Positions 21,970 to 32,374 of a DNA stretch of 64,000 nucleotides are shown piece by piece. The position numbers and the translations under genes are program-made. The stretch spans positions 3,720,001 through 3,784,000 of the forward strand of contig NZ_AP022582.1 of NCBI RefSeq assembly GCF_010731595.1, in the 5' to 3' direction. The notes below the pieces were generated by a model. It ran no database searches. It worked only from the letters and a program-made list of their open reading frames with translations, and was not told where the DNA came from. The DNA is from Mycobacterium seoulense (GTDB taxonomy: Bacteria; Actinomycetota; Actinomycetes; Mycobacteriales; Mycobacteriaceae). Position 1 is the first letter of the stretch, and each line of letters starts with the position of its first letter.

Positions 21970-23939
21970 CGCGCGACCACCAGGATGACCAGCACACCGA
22001 GCGCGCCGTAGGCCAGATACAGGTGCACGCTGCCGGTGTGGGCGCGCCGCATCAATCCGGCCGCGGCCGTGACCGCCCGGATCACCGGCGTGTAGCAGCG
22101 TTCCTCGATCGCGTCGGCGATTCTGGTGCGATAGGTGATCTTGTCGGCCAGGTAGCGTGATTCGACGGTGTGAGTGACTTCGATGTCGGTGTCGGGACGC
22201 AGTACGTCGTCGAAGATTCGTTGCAGCGGCTCGGCGAATGACGTGGCCGTGTATTGCATCCGTGGGGTGAGATCGTCGGCGCCGCAGGCCCATAACGGCA
22301 ATGTCGCGGGCGCCGGACGCCGCCTGGAACGCCAGCGCGCCAGCATCACCGCGGCCAGCGCGGCCATCACGACGCCGGCGGCGATCGCGCCGGGTGCGAT
22401 CGAGCCGGGCAGGCCGGGAAGGCGCACCACGCCGCCGAAATCGGTGAATTGCACTGCCGCGCCAGCCGGTAGCGCGGCGATCGCCCTGCGCAGCGCGGGT
22501 GCGACGGCCGCGGGCGCCACGGCCAGCAGCAGGCAGGCGGCCGCCGCGATCGCCATGCCGGCCAGCATCGTGCCGGACGCCTCCCGAGCCCCGGCGGCCC
22601 GCTCGGAGCGGGGCCGGGCCAAGAACCCGATCCCGAACGCCTTGACCATTGCCGCCACGCCCAGGCCGGTGGTGAGCGCGACCGCGCCGACCGCCAGCGG
22701 CGTGGTCAGCGCCAGGACGGCGGAATGCTCTCGGGCCGTGTGGATCAGCGACTGCACGAGCAGCCACTCGCTGACGAAGCCGGCCCCGAGCGGCAACCCG
22801 GACGCTCCGAGAGCGGCCACCCCGAACAGGACGGTCGTCGCCGGCATCCGGCGGGCCAGGCCGCCCAGCCGGTCCAGGTCACGCAGCCCGGTCGAGGCCA
22901 GCACCGATCCCGCGGCGAGGAATCCGAGGCTCTTGAATCCCGCGTGGGCGACGAGGTGCAGCATGGCGGCGGCCGCGGCGATCGTCGCCGGGCCGTGGGC
23001 GCCGGCCGCCGCGAACAGCGTGGCGGCGCCCAGCGCCAGCGTGATCAGCCCGAGGTTCTCGGTTGTCGAATAGGCCAGTAGCCGTTTGAGATCCGTGGCC
23101 ACCGACGCCTGCACCACGCCGTAGAGCGCCGACAACCCGCCGACGACCATCATGGTGAGCCCCCACCACCGCGGGCCCGGGCCCAGCAGCTGCAGGTCGA
23201 CGCGGCAAATGCCGTAGATTCCGAGGTTGACCATCGCCGCGCTCATCAGCGCCGACACGGGGCTGGGCGCCTCGGGGTGCGCGCGTGGCAACCACGCGTG
23301 CAGCGGTACCAGGCCGGCCTTCGAACCGAATCCCGCCAGGGTCAACAGGAACACCGCGGTGCACGCGCCGGGCGGTATCCGGTGCAAGTCGGCGAACCGG
23401 TCCGCTCCGCCGGCCGAAGACAACACCATCAAGCCGACCAAGATTGCCACGAAACCCAACTGGGTCATCACCGCGTACACCAACGCGGCGGAGCGAACCG
23501 CCGGCTCGGTGTGGTGGGCCAGCACCAACACCAACGACGCGACCGCCATCAACTCCCACACCAGCAGGAAGGTGGTGACCGACACAGCCGCCGGCACCAG
23601 CAGCATCGCCGCGACAAACGCCGGCAACACCGCGAGCGGCACGGGCCCCAGCTGCTCGCGCCGGGCATATCCGATCGTGTACAGCCCCACCACGATCGCG
23701 ACCGCCCCCGTGAGCGCCATGAAGAAGCCGCCCAGCGGATCGAGACCCAGCTGGACGCCGGCCAGCGGAAGCAGCCATCCGATGTTCACCGCGCGCACGT
23801 GACCGAACATCCCCACCGCGCCTGCGCATAACCCGCTAGCGCCCAGCACCGAGGTCAGCGTGCCCGCTACGGCTGCGGAGCCGTTGCGGCGCATCAGGTT
23901 TGGTGCGGGTACCGCGTGGGTGACCAACACCGCGGTCAC
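21966..23939 (-). CDS. Large antiporter-like membrane subunit (HyfB/NuoL-type, Rv0083-like)
   Basis: A 657-residue proton-translocating subunit starting at GTG 23939, which overlaps the Rv0082-like stop as GTGA. Motifs are LLVWELMAVASLVLV, FGSKAGLVPLHAWLPRAHPEAPSPVSALMS and YSTTENLGLI. After the membrane core there is a cytoplasmic HyfB-type tail (WACGADDLTPRMQYTATSF, RIFDDVLRPDTD) and a last helix. It carries the conserved Lys and Glu of the antiporter module and is probably the second proton channel of the complex alongside HycQ. Confidence 0.88.
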   Translation of the reverse strand: MTAVLVTHAVPAPNLMRRNGSAAVAGTLTSVLGASGLCAGAVGMFGHVRAVNIGWLLPLAGVQLGLDPLGGFFMALTGAVAIVVGLYTIGYARREQLGPVPLAVLPAFVAAMLLVPAAVSVTTFLLVWELMAVASLVLVLAHHTEPAVRSAALVYAVMTQLGFVAILVGLMVLSSAGGADRFADLHRIPPGACTAVFLLTLAGFGSKAGLVPLHAWLPRAHPEAPSPVSALMSAAMVNLGIYGICRVDLQLLGPGPRWWGLTMMVVGGLSALYGVVQASVATDLKRLLAYSTTENLGLITLALGAATLFAAAGAHGPATIAAAAAMLHLVAHAGFKSLGFLAAGSVLASTGLRDLDRLGGLARRMPATTVLFGVAALGASGLPLGAGFVSEWLLVQSLIHTAREHSAVLALTTPLAVGAVALTTGLGVAAMVKAFGIGFLARPRSERAAGAREASGTMLAGMAIAAAACLLLAVAPAAVAPALRRAIAALPAGAAVQFTDFGGVVRLPGLPGSIAPGAIAAGVVMAALAAVMLARWRSRRRPAPATLPLWACGADDLTPRMQYTATSFAEPLQRIFDDVLRPDTDIEVTHTVESRYLADKITYRTRIADAIEERCYTPVIRAVTAAAGLMRRAHTGSVHLYLAYGALGVLVILVVAR

Positions 23940-24415
23940 TTGCCGGCCACCGACCGCAGAGCCGCGACGATCTGGGGCGGCTCCGGCGGGCATCCCGGGA
24001 TCTCCACATCCACGGGCACCAGGTCGCCGACCGCGCCCGCCACGCCATAGGCGCCGGCGAAGACGCCTCCGTTGATGGCGCAGTCCCCGCAGGCGATCAC
24101 CCTCCGCGGCAGCGGGGTGGCCTCCATGGTGGCGCGCAACGGGCCGGCCATGTTGTGCGTCACGACACCGGTCACCAGCAGCGCGTCCGCATGGCGCGGC
24201 GAGGCCACCAAGCGCGCACCGAACCGCTCGGCGTCATAGACCGGCCCGAACGCGCCCGCGATCTCCACCTCACACCCATTGCACGACCCCGCGTCGACGT
24301 GCCGGATCTGAAGCGAACCGCGCACTCCCGCAGGCGGTTTGGCCATCGGATCCGGGGCGGGTGGTGCGGGCTCGGCGATCCGGCCGACCCTGAAGGCTTT
24401 GCTCATCCAGCCCAT
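23936..24415 (-). CDS. NuoB-like iron-sulfur subunit (Rv0082-like)
   Basis: Small 4Fe-4S subunit of 159 residues, equivalent to NuoB or the HycG/hydrogenase small subunit. Cysteines are at 45, 48, 109, 112 and 142, in SCNGC, ACGDC and PGCPPEPP contexts, enough to hold one proximal cluster next to the HycE subunit. The cluster is intact although the partner has lost nickel, which suggests electron transfer to a site other than a NiFe centre (for example quinone). ATG 24415 lies 5 bp after the regulator gene. Confidence 0.88.
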   Translation of the reverse strand: MGWMSKAFRVGRIAEPAPPAPDPMAKPPAGVRGSLQIRHVDAGSCNGCEVEIAGAFGPVYDAERFGARLVASPRHADALLVTGVVTHNMAGPLRATMEATPLPRRVIACGDCAINGGVFAGAYGVAGAVGDLVPVDVEIPGCPPEPPQIVAALRSVAGK

Positions 24416-24420
24416 GCGCG

Positions 24421-24756
24421 CTACTCCGCCCCGCCGGCGCGCAGGCCCTCCAGCATCGCCACGCGGTCGTTGAGCACCCCGGTGAGGACCTTGCGCGCCA
24501 CCATCAGCAGTTCGGCGATGTCCGGCGAGGCGATCGAGTAGATCATCGTGTTGCCGTCCCGCAGCGCGTCCACCACACCGGCTCGGCGCATGACGCCGAG
24601 CTGCTGCGACAGATTCGACGCTTCGAGCCCGACCTCCGGCAGCAACTCGGCGACCGACTTGTCGCCCGACACCAGCAGCTCCAGGATCCTGATCCGCGCG
24701 GGATGGCCCAGCGTCTTGAAGAAGTCCGCTTTGAGCTTGTACAGCGGCTCGGTCAC
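24421..24756 (-). CDS. ArsR-family transcription regulator (Rv0081-like)
   Basis: Winged-helix repressor of 111 residues. GTG 24756 is preferred because GAGGAG lies 7 nt upstream; a TTG at 24771 would put the Shine-Dalgarno inside the gene. The fold runs LKADFFKTLGHPARIRILELL, then VAELLPEVGLEASNLSQQLGVMRRAGVV (recognition helix) and the DGNTMIYSI wing. No cysteine pair typical of metal sensors is present, so its signal is unknown. First gene of the hyc-like operon. Its M. tuberculosis homologue is a hub of the hypoxia response under DosR. Confidence 0.87.
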   Translation of the reverse strand: MTEPLYKLKADFFKTLGHPARIRILELLVSGDKSVAELLPEVGLEASNLSQQLGVMRRAGVVDALRDGNTMIYSIASPDIAELLMVARKVLTGVLNDRVAMLEGLRAGGAE

Positions 24757-24858
24757 GATCCGGCTCCTCAAGACTACAAACTTCCTACATGTGAACGATT
24801 GAAGAATTTATCATATGTTGCTGCGCCGTCCACATCGGAGCGTGCGTCGTCCGGGCGC
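24757..24858 (-). promoter_or_regulatory. AT-rich promoter region of the hyc-like operon
   Basis: About 100 bp upstream of the ArsR-like gene, with a run (24771-24822) far more AT-rich than the flanks, including AAACTTCCTACATG, GAAGAATTTATCATATG and the GAGGAG Shine-Dalgarno. This is the only place in the operon with room for a promoter. No DosR-like GGGAC half-site was found in it. A partly palindromic AT-rich site is plausible for autoregulation by the ArsR protein but cannot be assigned by eye. Confidence 0.5.
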
Positions 24859-25629
24859 TCAGTCGCGCGCGGGCAGCGCCGCCAAGAAGGATTCGACCGC
24901 CTCGCGGTAGGCCCGCGGCGCCTCGTCGTGAATCAGATGACCCGCATCCGGAACCCGCAAATACGTTGCGGCGGGATTCATTTCGGCCATTTCTCGCATC
25001 TGGCCCGGCGGTGTGACCGAGTTGCCGGCCTCGATGAGCAGCGCCGGGGCGCGCACGGCCCGCCACTGCTCCCAGAAGTCGCGGGTGCCCCATTCGGCGG
25101 CGATCTCGATCCACCGCGCGGTGTGACCGTGCAGGCGCCAACCGGTGGCGGTCCGGTCGAAGGCCTCCAGGAAATACCGCCCCGCGACCGGCCCGAACTC
25201 CTCGATGACCCGTTCGGCAGAGTCGAACTCGAGCGGAAGGGCGTGCAGCCACGGCTCCCAGGGACCGGTGGTGCGGCCGCGAAAGTCCGGGGCCATGTCC
25301 TCGAGCACCAGCGCGGACACCAGTTCGGGATGCTGCGCGGCCAGACACCACGCGTGCAGGGCGCCCATCGAATGGCCGACGAGCGTGACCGGCCCCCCAA
25401 GCGTGCGCACCGCATCGGCGAGGTCGGACACGAACCGTTCGGTGCTGATCGGGTGCGGGTCGTCGACGTCGCGGCCGCGATGCCACAAGGCGTCGAAGGT
25501 GTACACGGCGCCCAGCCGAGTCAGCCATGGCAGCTGCCGCGACCACGTGGTGCCCCGCCCCATCAGGCCGTGCACCAGCACCAACGGCTCGCCTTGCCCC
25601 CCGCGGCAAGTCAGCAGATCACTGGGCAT
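24859..25629 (-). CDS. Alpha/beta hydrolase (Rv3591c-like)
   Basis: Serine hydrolase of 256 residues. Signatures are the oxyanion loop VHGLMGRGTTW, the nucleophile elbow GHSMG with Ser87, a probable acid in LLIEAGNSVTPPGQM and the catalytic His in DAGHLIHDEAP. The cap is short. No signal peptide is present. The substrate is not recognisable. In M. tuberculosis the equivalent gene sits next to PE_PGRS58, which is missing here, and the hyc-like operon occupies that side instead. Confidence 0.82.
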   Translation of the reverse strand: MPSDLLTCRGGQGEPLVLVHGLMGRGTTWSRQLPWLTRLGAVYTFDALWHRGRDVDDPHPISTERFVSDLADAVRTLGGPVTLVGHSMGALHAWCLAAQHPELVSALVLEDMAPDFRGRTTGPWEPWLHALPLEFDSAERVIEEFGPVAGRYFLEAFDRTATGWRLHGHTARWIEIAAEWGTRDFWEQWRAVRAPALLIEAGNSVTPPGQMREMAEMNPAATYLRVPDAGHLIHDEAPRAYREAVESFLAALPARD

Positions 25630-25692
25630 GTCACCATCCTGCGTGCCCCGCCCTGCAGTCGGACAGGCCGGGCGAAGGGGTAGCCTAGCCGC

Positions 25693-26013
25693 ATGCCGTC
25701 AGTGGTGAAGATCAACGCAATCGAAGTGCCCGCCGACGCCGGCCCGGAACTGGAGAAGCGGTTCGCACACCGGGCGCACGCGGTCGACAATCAGCCCGGC
25801 TTCCTCGGGTTTCAGCTGCTCCGCCCGATCAAGGGCGAGAACCGCTACTTCGTGGTGACGCAGTGGGAGTCCGAAGAGGCTTTTCAGGCGTGGGCGCAGG
25901 GGCCTGCCATCGCGGCCCACGCCGGTGAGCGGGCGAACCCGGTGGCGACCGGGGCCTCGCTGCTGGAATTCGAGGTTGTGATGGACGTTGCCGGCAGCAA
26001 GCAGGCTGGCTAG
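25693..26013 (+). CDS. mhuD: Heme-degrading monooxygenase MhuD
   Basis: IsdG-family enzyme of 106 residues that opens heme to mycobilin and releases iron. The catalytic residues known from M. tuberculosis MhuD (Asn7, Trp66, His75) are here Asn8, Trp67 and His76, shifted by one inserted residue after Met-Pro. A TAGCCT -10 (25681-25686) lies 6 nt before ATG 25693, so it is probably leaderless. Its 3' end overlaps the start of lpqF by about 26 nt. Confidence 0.93.
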   Translation: MPSVVKINAIEVPADAGPELEKRFAHRAHAVDNQPGFLGFQLLRPIKGENRYFVVTQWESEEAFQAWAQGPAIAAHAGERANPVATGASLLEFEVVMDVAGSKQAG

Positions 26014-27352
26014 CGGGGTCCCGGCCCGGCGCCGCGCGGTGGCGTTGAGCGCCGCCGCCGCACTGGTCGTCACGTTCGCGCCCGGTTGCGCTTCTTCCCC
26101 CTCACCGCAGGCGAACGCGGCCAATCCCGGCCGCCAGATCGACGTCCGCACGCCGCCGGGCATCCGTGCCCAGCAGACGCTGGACATGCTCAACTCGGAC
26201 TGGCCGATCGGCCCGGTCGGAGTCGGCACGCTGGCCGCGCCGGACATGGTCAAACCGGTGGAAACCACCATGGAGGCACTCTGGTGGGACCGTCCGTTCA
26301 CCCTCGACGGCGTGGATCTGGGTGCCAGCGTGGCCACCTTGCACCTGACGTCGTCCTACGGTGCGCGACAAGACATCCGCATCCACACCGACGACGGCGG
26401 GCGGGTCGACCGGTTCGACCTCGAGACGCAGGCGCCGAAGATCAACTCGTGGCACGACATCGATGCGGTGTTGAGCAAGACCGGCGCCCGCTACTCCTAC
26501 CAGGTCGCCAAAGTCGACAACGGCCACTGCGACCCGATCGCGGGCACCAACACCGGTGAATCCTTGCCGCTGGCATCGATTTTCAAGTTGTACGTCCTGC
26601 ATGCGCTGGCCGGCGCCATCCGGGACGGGACGGTCTCCTGGGACGATCAGCTGACCGTCACCGACAAGAGCCGGGCGGTCGGCTCGTCCGGTTTGGCATT
26701 GCCTGCCGGAGCCCATGTCTCGGTTCGCACCGCCGCCGAGAAGATGATCGCGACGAGCGACAACATGGCGACCGACCTGCTGATCGGAAAGCTGGGCACC
26801 CACGCCATCGAAAAAGCACTGGCCACCGCGGGCCACCACGACCCGGCCAGCATGACGCCGTTCCCGACGATGTACGAGCTGTTCTCGGTCGGCTGGGGTA
26901 AGCCGGACCTGCGCGAGCAGTGGCAACACGGGTCACCGCAAGTCCGCGCCCAACTGTTGGCGCAGGCGAATTCGACGCCCTACGAACCGGATCCGCTCCG
27001 CGCCCACACCCCCGCATCGTCCTATGGCGCGGAGTGGTACGGCAACGCCGAGGACATCTGCCGGATCCACGCGGCCCTGCAGGCCGACGCCGTCGGCAAG
27101 GCCGCACCGGTCGAACAGATCCTCTCCGCGGTGTCGGGCATCCAGCTGGACCGCGAAGTCTGGCCCTACATCGGCGCCAAGGCCGGCGGCCTGCCGGGTG
27201 ATCTGACCTTCAGCTGGTACGCCGTCGACAAGACCCGGCAACCGTACGTGGTCAGCTTCCAGCTCAACTGGCCGCGCGACCACGGCCCGACCGTGACGGG
27301 CTGGATGCTGCAGGTCGCCAAGCAGGCCTTCGCGCTCATCGCTCCGCGCTAG
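25988..27352 (+). CDS. lpqF: Beta-lactamase-like lipoprotein LpqF
   Basis: Exported serine hydrolase of the class A beta-lactamase / penicillin-recognising fold, 454 residues from TTG 25988. A signal peptide ends at the APGC lipobox (Cys34). A roughly 130-residue N-terminal domain precedes the hydrolase core with SIFK (Ser197-Lys200), SDN (257-259) and an AKAGG triad near the end in place of KTG. It could be a lactamase or an esterase; it is the Rv3593 equivalent. Coupling with mhuD is only positional. The start codon is uncertain because the overlap leaves several alternatives. Confidence 0.78.
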   Translation: MPAASRLASGVPARRRAVALSAAAALVVTFAPGCASSPSPQANAANPGRQIDVRTPPGIRAQQTLDMLNSDWPIGPVGVGTLAAPDMVKPVETTMEALWWDRPFTLDGVDLGASVATLHLTSSYGARQDIRIHTDDGGRVDRFDLETQAPKINSWHDIDAVLSKTGARYSYQVAKVDNGHCDPIAGTNTGESLPLASIFKLYVLHALAGAIRDGTVSWDDQLTVTDKSRAVGSSGLALPAGAHVSVRTAAEKMIATSDNMATDLLIGKLGTHAIEKALATAGHHDPASMTPFPTMYELFSVGWGKPDLREQWQHGSPQVRAQLLAQANSTPYEPDPLRAHTPASSYGAEWYGNAEDICRIHAALQADAVGKAAPVEQILSAVSGIQLDREVWPYIGAKAGGLPGDLTFSWYAVDKTRQPYVVSFQLNWPRDHGPTVTGWMLQVAKQAFALIAPR

Positions 27353-27403
27353 CGGTTACCGCGACGCGGGCAGGTCGGGCCCGAGTGACGCACACCACAT
27401 TCC

Positions 27404-27423
27404 ACGCGGGACTTTTGGCCCTT
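27404..27423 (+). promoter_or_regulatory. DosR-type box
   Basis: The 20-mer CGCGGGACTTTTGGCCCTTC resembles the DosR consensus TTSGGGACTWWAGTCCCSAA: both GGGACT and the mirrored G.CCC half-sites are there, with mismatches at the outer bases and two inner ones. It lies about 190 nt upstream of the Rv0080-like gene, whose M. tuberculosis homologue belongs to the DosR regulon. The 260-bp gap that holds it has no convincing gene. Confidence 0.6.
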
Positions 27424-27612
27424 CCCGACGGCTACGTCGCCAGACGAGACTGCATAACTTGCCAGAGTCGGGGTCCGGACGAAGAGAGGTAGCACGGTTT
27501 TGTATGCGCAGATGGGCCGTGGTCGGCGGCAATTGAAAGTGGCTGTGCCTCATGACGTCCTCGACCGCACCGATCACGCAGGTGGTGGCGCGCAACGAGC
27601 GGGGACTGCCGA

Positions 27613-28053
27613 ATGACAGCGCTGACGCCGCCCCGCGAGGTGATCCAAATCGATGACCGCGAAGCGATGCGGTTGCTGGCCAGCGTCGACCATGGTCGGG
27701 TGGTGTTCAACGACCGGGCACTGCCCGCGATCCGGCTGGTGAACCATCTCGTTGACGACGGGCGGATCATCGTGCGGACCCGCCTGGCAGCCAATCTGTC
27801 CACCGTGGTGCGGTCGGGCGCCGACGCCGGTGTGGTGGTGGCCTATGAGGTCGACCGCCTCGATCCCGAGCGGCGGGCCGGCTGGACCGTCGCGGTGACC
27901 GGGTGGGCAACCACGATCACCGACCCACAGCAACTCGCGCGCTACGAACAGCTCTTACACCCGTGGGTCAGCATGACGATGGACACCATGATCGCGATCC
28001 AGCCGGAATTCATCACCGGCATCCGCATCGTCGACGACGCCGGCGGAAAATAG
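27613..28053 (+). CDS. Pyridoxamine 5'-phosphate oxidase-like flavin-binding protein (Rv0080-like)
   Basis: A 146-residue single-domain split-barrel protein. The pattern [44 protein letters not shown] and [21 protein letters not shown] follows Rv0080 almost throughout (by memory). It probably binds FMN or F420; the substrate is unknown. In M. tuberculosis Rv0080 lies directly next to Rv0081. Here the Rv0081-Rv0087 homologues are 3 kb away on the other strand with three genes between. A DosR-type box stands upstream. Confidence 0.82.
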   Translation: MTALTPPREVIQIDDREAMRLLASVDHGRVVFNDRALPAIRLVNHLVDDGRIIVRTRLAANLSTVVRSGADAGVVVAYEVDRLDPERRAGWTVAVTGWATTITDPQQLARYEQLLHPWVSMTMDTMIAIQPEFITGIRIVDDAGGK

Positions 28054-28068
28054 CCGACCCGGTCGCAG

Positions 28069-28617
28069 TCAGAGGCGCAGCGTCCAGCGGCCGCTGCGGA
28101 AGTGCAGTCCGGTGCGACTCATGGGCGCGACGTCGATGCGCCAGAACGATTTCGGGGGCAATCCGAGGCCATGCACGATGGCGGCCCGGATCACCGCGGG
28201 GTGAGCCACCGCCGCCGCCGGCAAGGCGCTGCCGGCCAGCGAATCCAGCCAGCGAGCCACCCGCTGGATCAAGTCGGTGATGGACTCGCCGCCGTGCGGG
28301 GCGCGGGTGGGATCGGTCAGCCAGATCGTCAGGTCGCCGGGGGGCACGTCCTGCAGCCTTTTCCCTTGCCAGCGGCCGCAATTCAGGTCCGCCAGCAGCG
28401 GGTCGGCCGTGGCCGCCATTCCGAGTAACTCCGCCGTCTGCCGGGCCCGCCGTTCAGGTGCCATGAAATGCTTTGTGCCGAGGCATGTTTCGCCGCCGGC
28501 GGCTTCGGCCTGCCGGCGGCCCATGTCGTTGAGGGGCTCGTCGCCCGGGACACGCGCGGCCGCCATGGCGTCGGTCATCGCGTGCGATACCAGGGTCAGC
28601 CGGACGACCCGCGTCAC
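28069..28617 (-). CDS. Degenerate histidine phosphatase in the cobalt-uptake operon
   Basis: A histidine-phosphatase-fold protein of 182 residues, GTG 28617 overlapping the cbtA stop as GTGA. The usual RHG motif is changed to SHAMT (LTLVSHAMTDAM). The second catalytic histidine appears in VAHPAVIRAAIVHG, with HGGES between. The first Arg and Gly of the active site are therefore missing. Its place after cbtBA suggests a link to cobalamin, as CobC (alpha-ribazole phosphatase) has the same fold, but that is inference. It may be inactive or have another substrate. Confidence 0.72.
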   Translation of the reverse strand: MTRVVRLTLVSHAMTDAMAAARVPGDEPLNDMGRRQAEAAGGETCLGTKHFMAPERRARQTAELLGMAATADPLLADLNCGRWQGKRLQDVPPGDLTIWLTDPTRAPHGGESITDLIQRVARWLDSLAGSALPAAAVAHPAVIRAAIVHGLGLPPKSFWRIDVAPMSRTGLHFRSGRWTLRL

Positions 28618-29405
28618 GCCGCGATGCTCGATGCCCGTCCGTCCTCGGCGCGCTCCCCGAGCAGGCGCCCGGCGAGCGTCGCGAACACCACGCCGATGGT
28701 CACCCACAACACCAGCTGCGCCGCCAGGGCCAGCACCCTGAAGTCGTAGAGGACGTCGGCGGGAAAGCCCGGATAGCTGATCGCCCCCGATGCGTCGCGC
28801 AGCGGTTCGGGCGTCTCGTCCACACCCGGCAGCAGCACCATCACCACGGCAACAGCGGCGACGTATGCGCCCACCGCGAGCAGCCGCCCGCTCCACGCGC
28901 CGAACCGGACCGTCAGCAACCGCGCCAGCCACACCGCGGCGACGGCCAGCACCACCGACGCCAGCACCATCACCAGATACCAGCCGGTGCGCGCGCCGAT
29001 GGTGTCCGCCTGACCCACCGCCGGCGGATTCGGCGGATACTTCACGAACGGCACCAGGTACACCGCGACGAATGCGCCCCCCGCGAGCAGCAGCGAAAGT
29101 TCCCGCACCCCAACGCTTGTCACGCGGGAGGCGACGACACAGAACAGCACCGCGAACAATGCGCCCATCGCGACGCCGAAGATGAGCACACCGAAGCCCA
29201 ACCCCGCAGTGGACTGCACCCCGCGGCTGAACAACTCGGCGCCGTGCTCGTGCACGCCATGGGCGTTCTCGGCGTCGGCTCGTCCGTCCTCGAAAGCGAT
29301 CGCGCGACCGATCACCGGCTCGGCGCACAGGCGGGCGACCACGAACGCCAGCACCGCGCCGATTGCACCGGCCAGCAGGCCGCGTCCGATCAGACGCTTC
29401 TCCAC
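28614..29405 (-). CDS. cbtA: Cobalt transporter CbtA
   Basis: Predicted cobalt permease of 263 residues from GTG 29405, 4 nt after cbtB. Five hydrophobic segments are visible: GLLAGAIGAVLAFVVARL, GLGFGVLIFGVAMGALF, ELSLLLAGGAFVAVYL, a YLVMVLASVVLAVAAVW pair and the final QLVLWVTIGVVFATLAG. A His-rich loop (ENAHGVHEHG) lies after the first helix. Together with CbtB and the cobalamin riboswitch this gives a B12-regulated cobalt uptake operon. Confidence 0.85.
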   Translation of the reverse strand: MEKRLIGRGLLAGAIGAVLAFVVARLCAEPVIGRAIAFEDGRADAENAHGVHEHGAELFSRGVQSTAGLGFGVLIFGVAMGALFAVLFCVVASRVTSVGVRELSLLLAGGAFVAVYLVPFVKYPPNPPAVGQADTIGARTGWYLVMVLASVVLAVAAVWLARLLTVRFGAWSGRLLAVGAYVAAVAVVMVLLPGVDETPEPLRDASGAISYPGFPADVLYDFRVLALAAQLVLWVTIGVVFATLAGRLLGERAEDGRASSIAA

Positions 29406-29409
29406 GCGA

Positions 29410-29625
29410 TCAGTGGCAGGGGAAGCCGAGCAGATGGCGCGCGTCGTGCACGAACTCGTGCACGTGCGAATCGCTGCCGAACAGCGACACGGCGCCCTGG
29501 TCGATGCCGACGAAATAGAGCGCCAACAGCGCCAGGAACGTGGTCGCCGCCAACCAGACCGCGGCGTGTGCCGCCGACAGGTCAACCGATTTGGTCCGGG
29601 CGACGATGAGCTGACGATTGGACAC
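29410..29625 (-). CDS. cbtB: Cobalt transporter subunit CbtB
   Basis: A small protein of 71 residues from GTG 29625, with AAGGAG 7 nt upstream. One membrane helix (AAVWLAATTFLALLALYFVGI) is followed by the family's histidine-rich tail SHVHEFVHDARHLLGFPCH, the likely metal-binding site. It directly precedes cbtA and follows a cobalamin riboswitch, the usual CbtB arrangement. Confidence 0.87.
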   Translation of the reverse strand: MSNRQLIVARTKSVDLSAAHAAVWLAATTFLALLALYFVGIDQGAVSLFGSDSHVHEFVHDARHLLGFPCH

Positions 29626-29659
29626 AGCCGACTCCTTCCGGGGATTGCGCGTCCCCGCT

Positions 29660-29765
29660 GGGGATGACGAGTTTCGGGTCTGACTTTGCACAGTGGCGCG
29701 ACCGTTCTGGAGTTTCACCAGATTCCGTGACTCGTCGATAGCAACCGTCAGTGTAAACCCCGGCG
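29660..29765 (-). promoter_or_regulatory. Cobalamin (B12) riboswitch of cbtBA
   Basis: The minus strand upstream of cbtB shows the cobalamin aptamer core in order: GGGTTTACAC at the 5' side, GGAA-TCT-GGTGAAAC-TCC, GCGCCACTGT, and an AGTCAGACCC B12-box-like end. After it come two mutually exclusive G/C stems, CCCC-AG-CGGGG and GGGGACGCGCAATCCCC, the second just before the AAGGAG of cbtB. So bound B12 could favour the stem that hides the ribosome site. The aptamer is recognised by pattern; the switch mechanism is inferred. Confidence 0.8.
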
Positions 29766-29790
29766 CAAACGCGGCACCCACACAGACGGA

Positions 29791-29829
29791 AAACGGGCGG
29801 TCGGTCCCGTGAGGACCAACCGCCCGTTT
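29791..29829 (-). terminator. Strong intrinsic terminator of clpC1
   Basis: Arms AAACGGGCGGT and ACCGCCCGTTT pair perfectly. An inner GGTCC/GGACC pair continues the stem around a CGTGA loop, with a C-A mismatch between the two stems. On the minus strand it follows the clpC1 stop by 10 nt and ends in TTTTCC. This separates clpC1 from the cobalt operon. Confidence 0.85.
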
Positions 29830-29839
29830 CCGCTATCCG

Positions 29840-32374
<2,535 letters not shown>

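Noticed and set aside
27356..27595. 79-residue open frame on the minus strand
   Set aside because: Overlaps the DosR-type box and promoter region of the Rv0080-like gene and has no domain or start signal.
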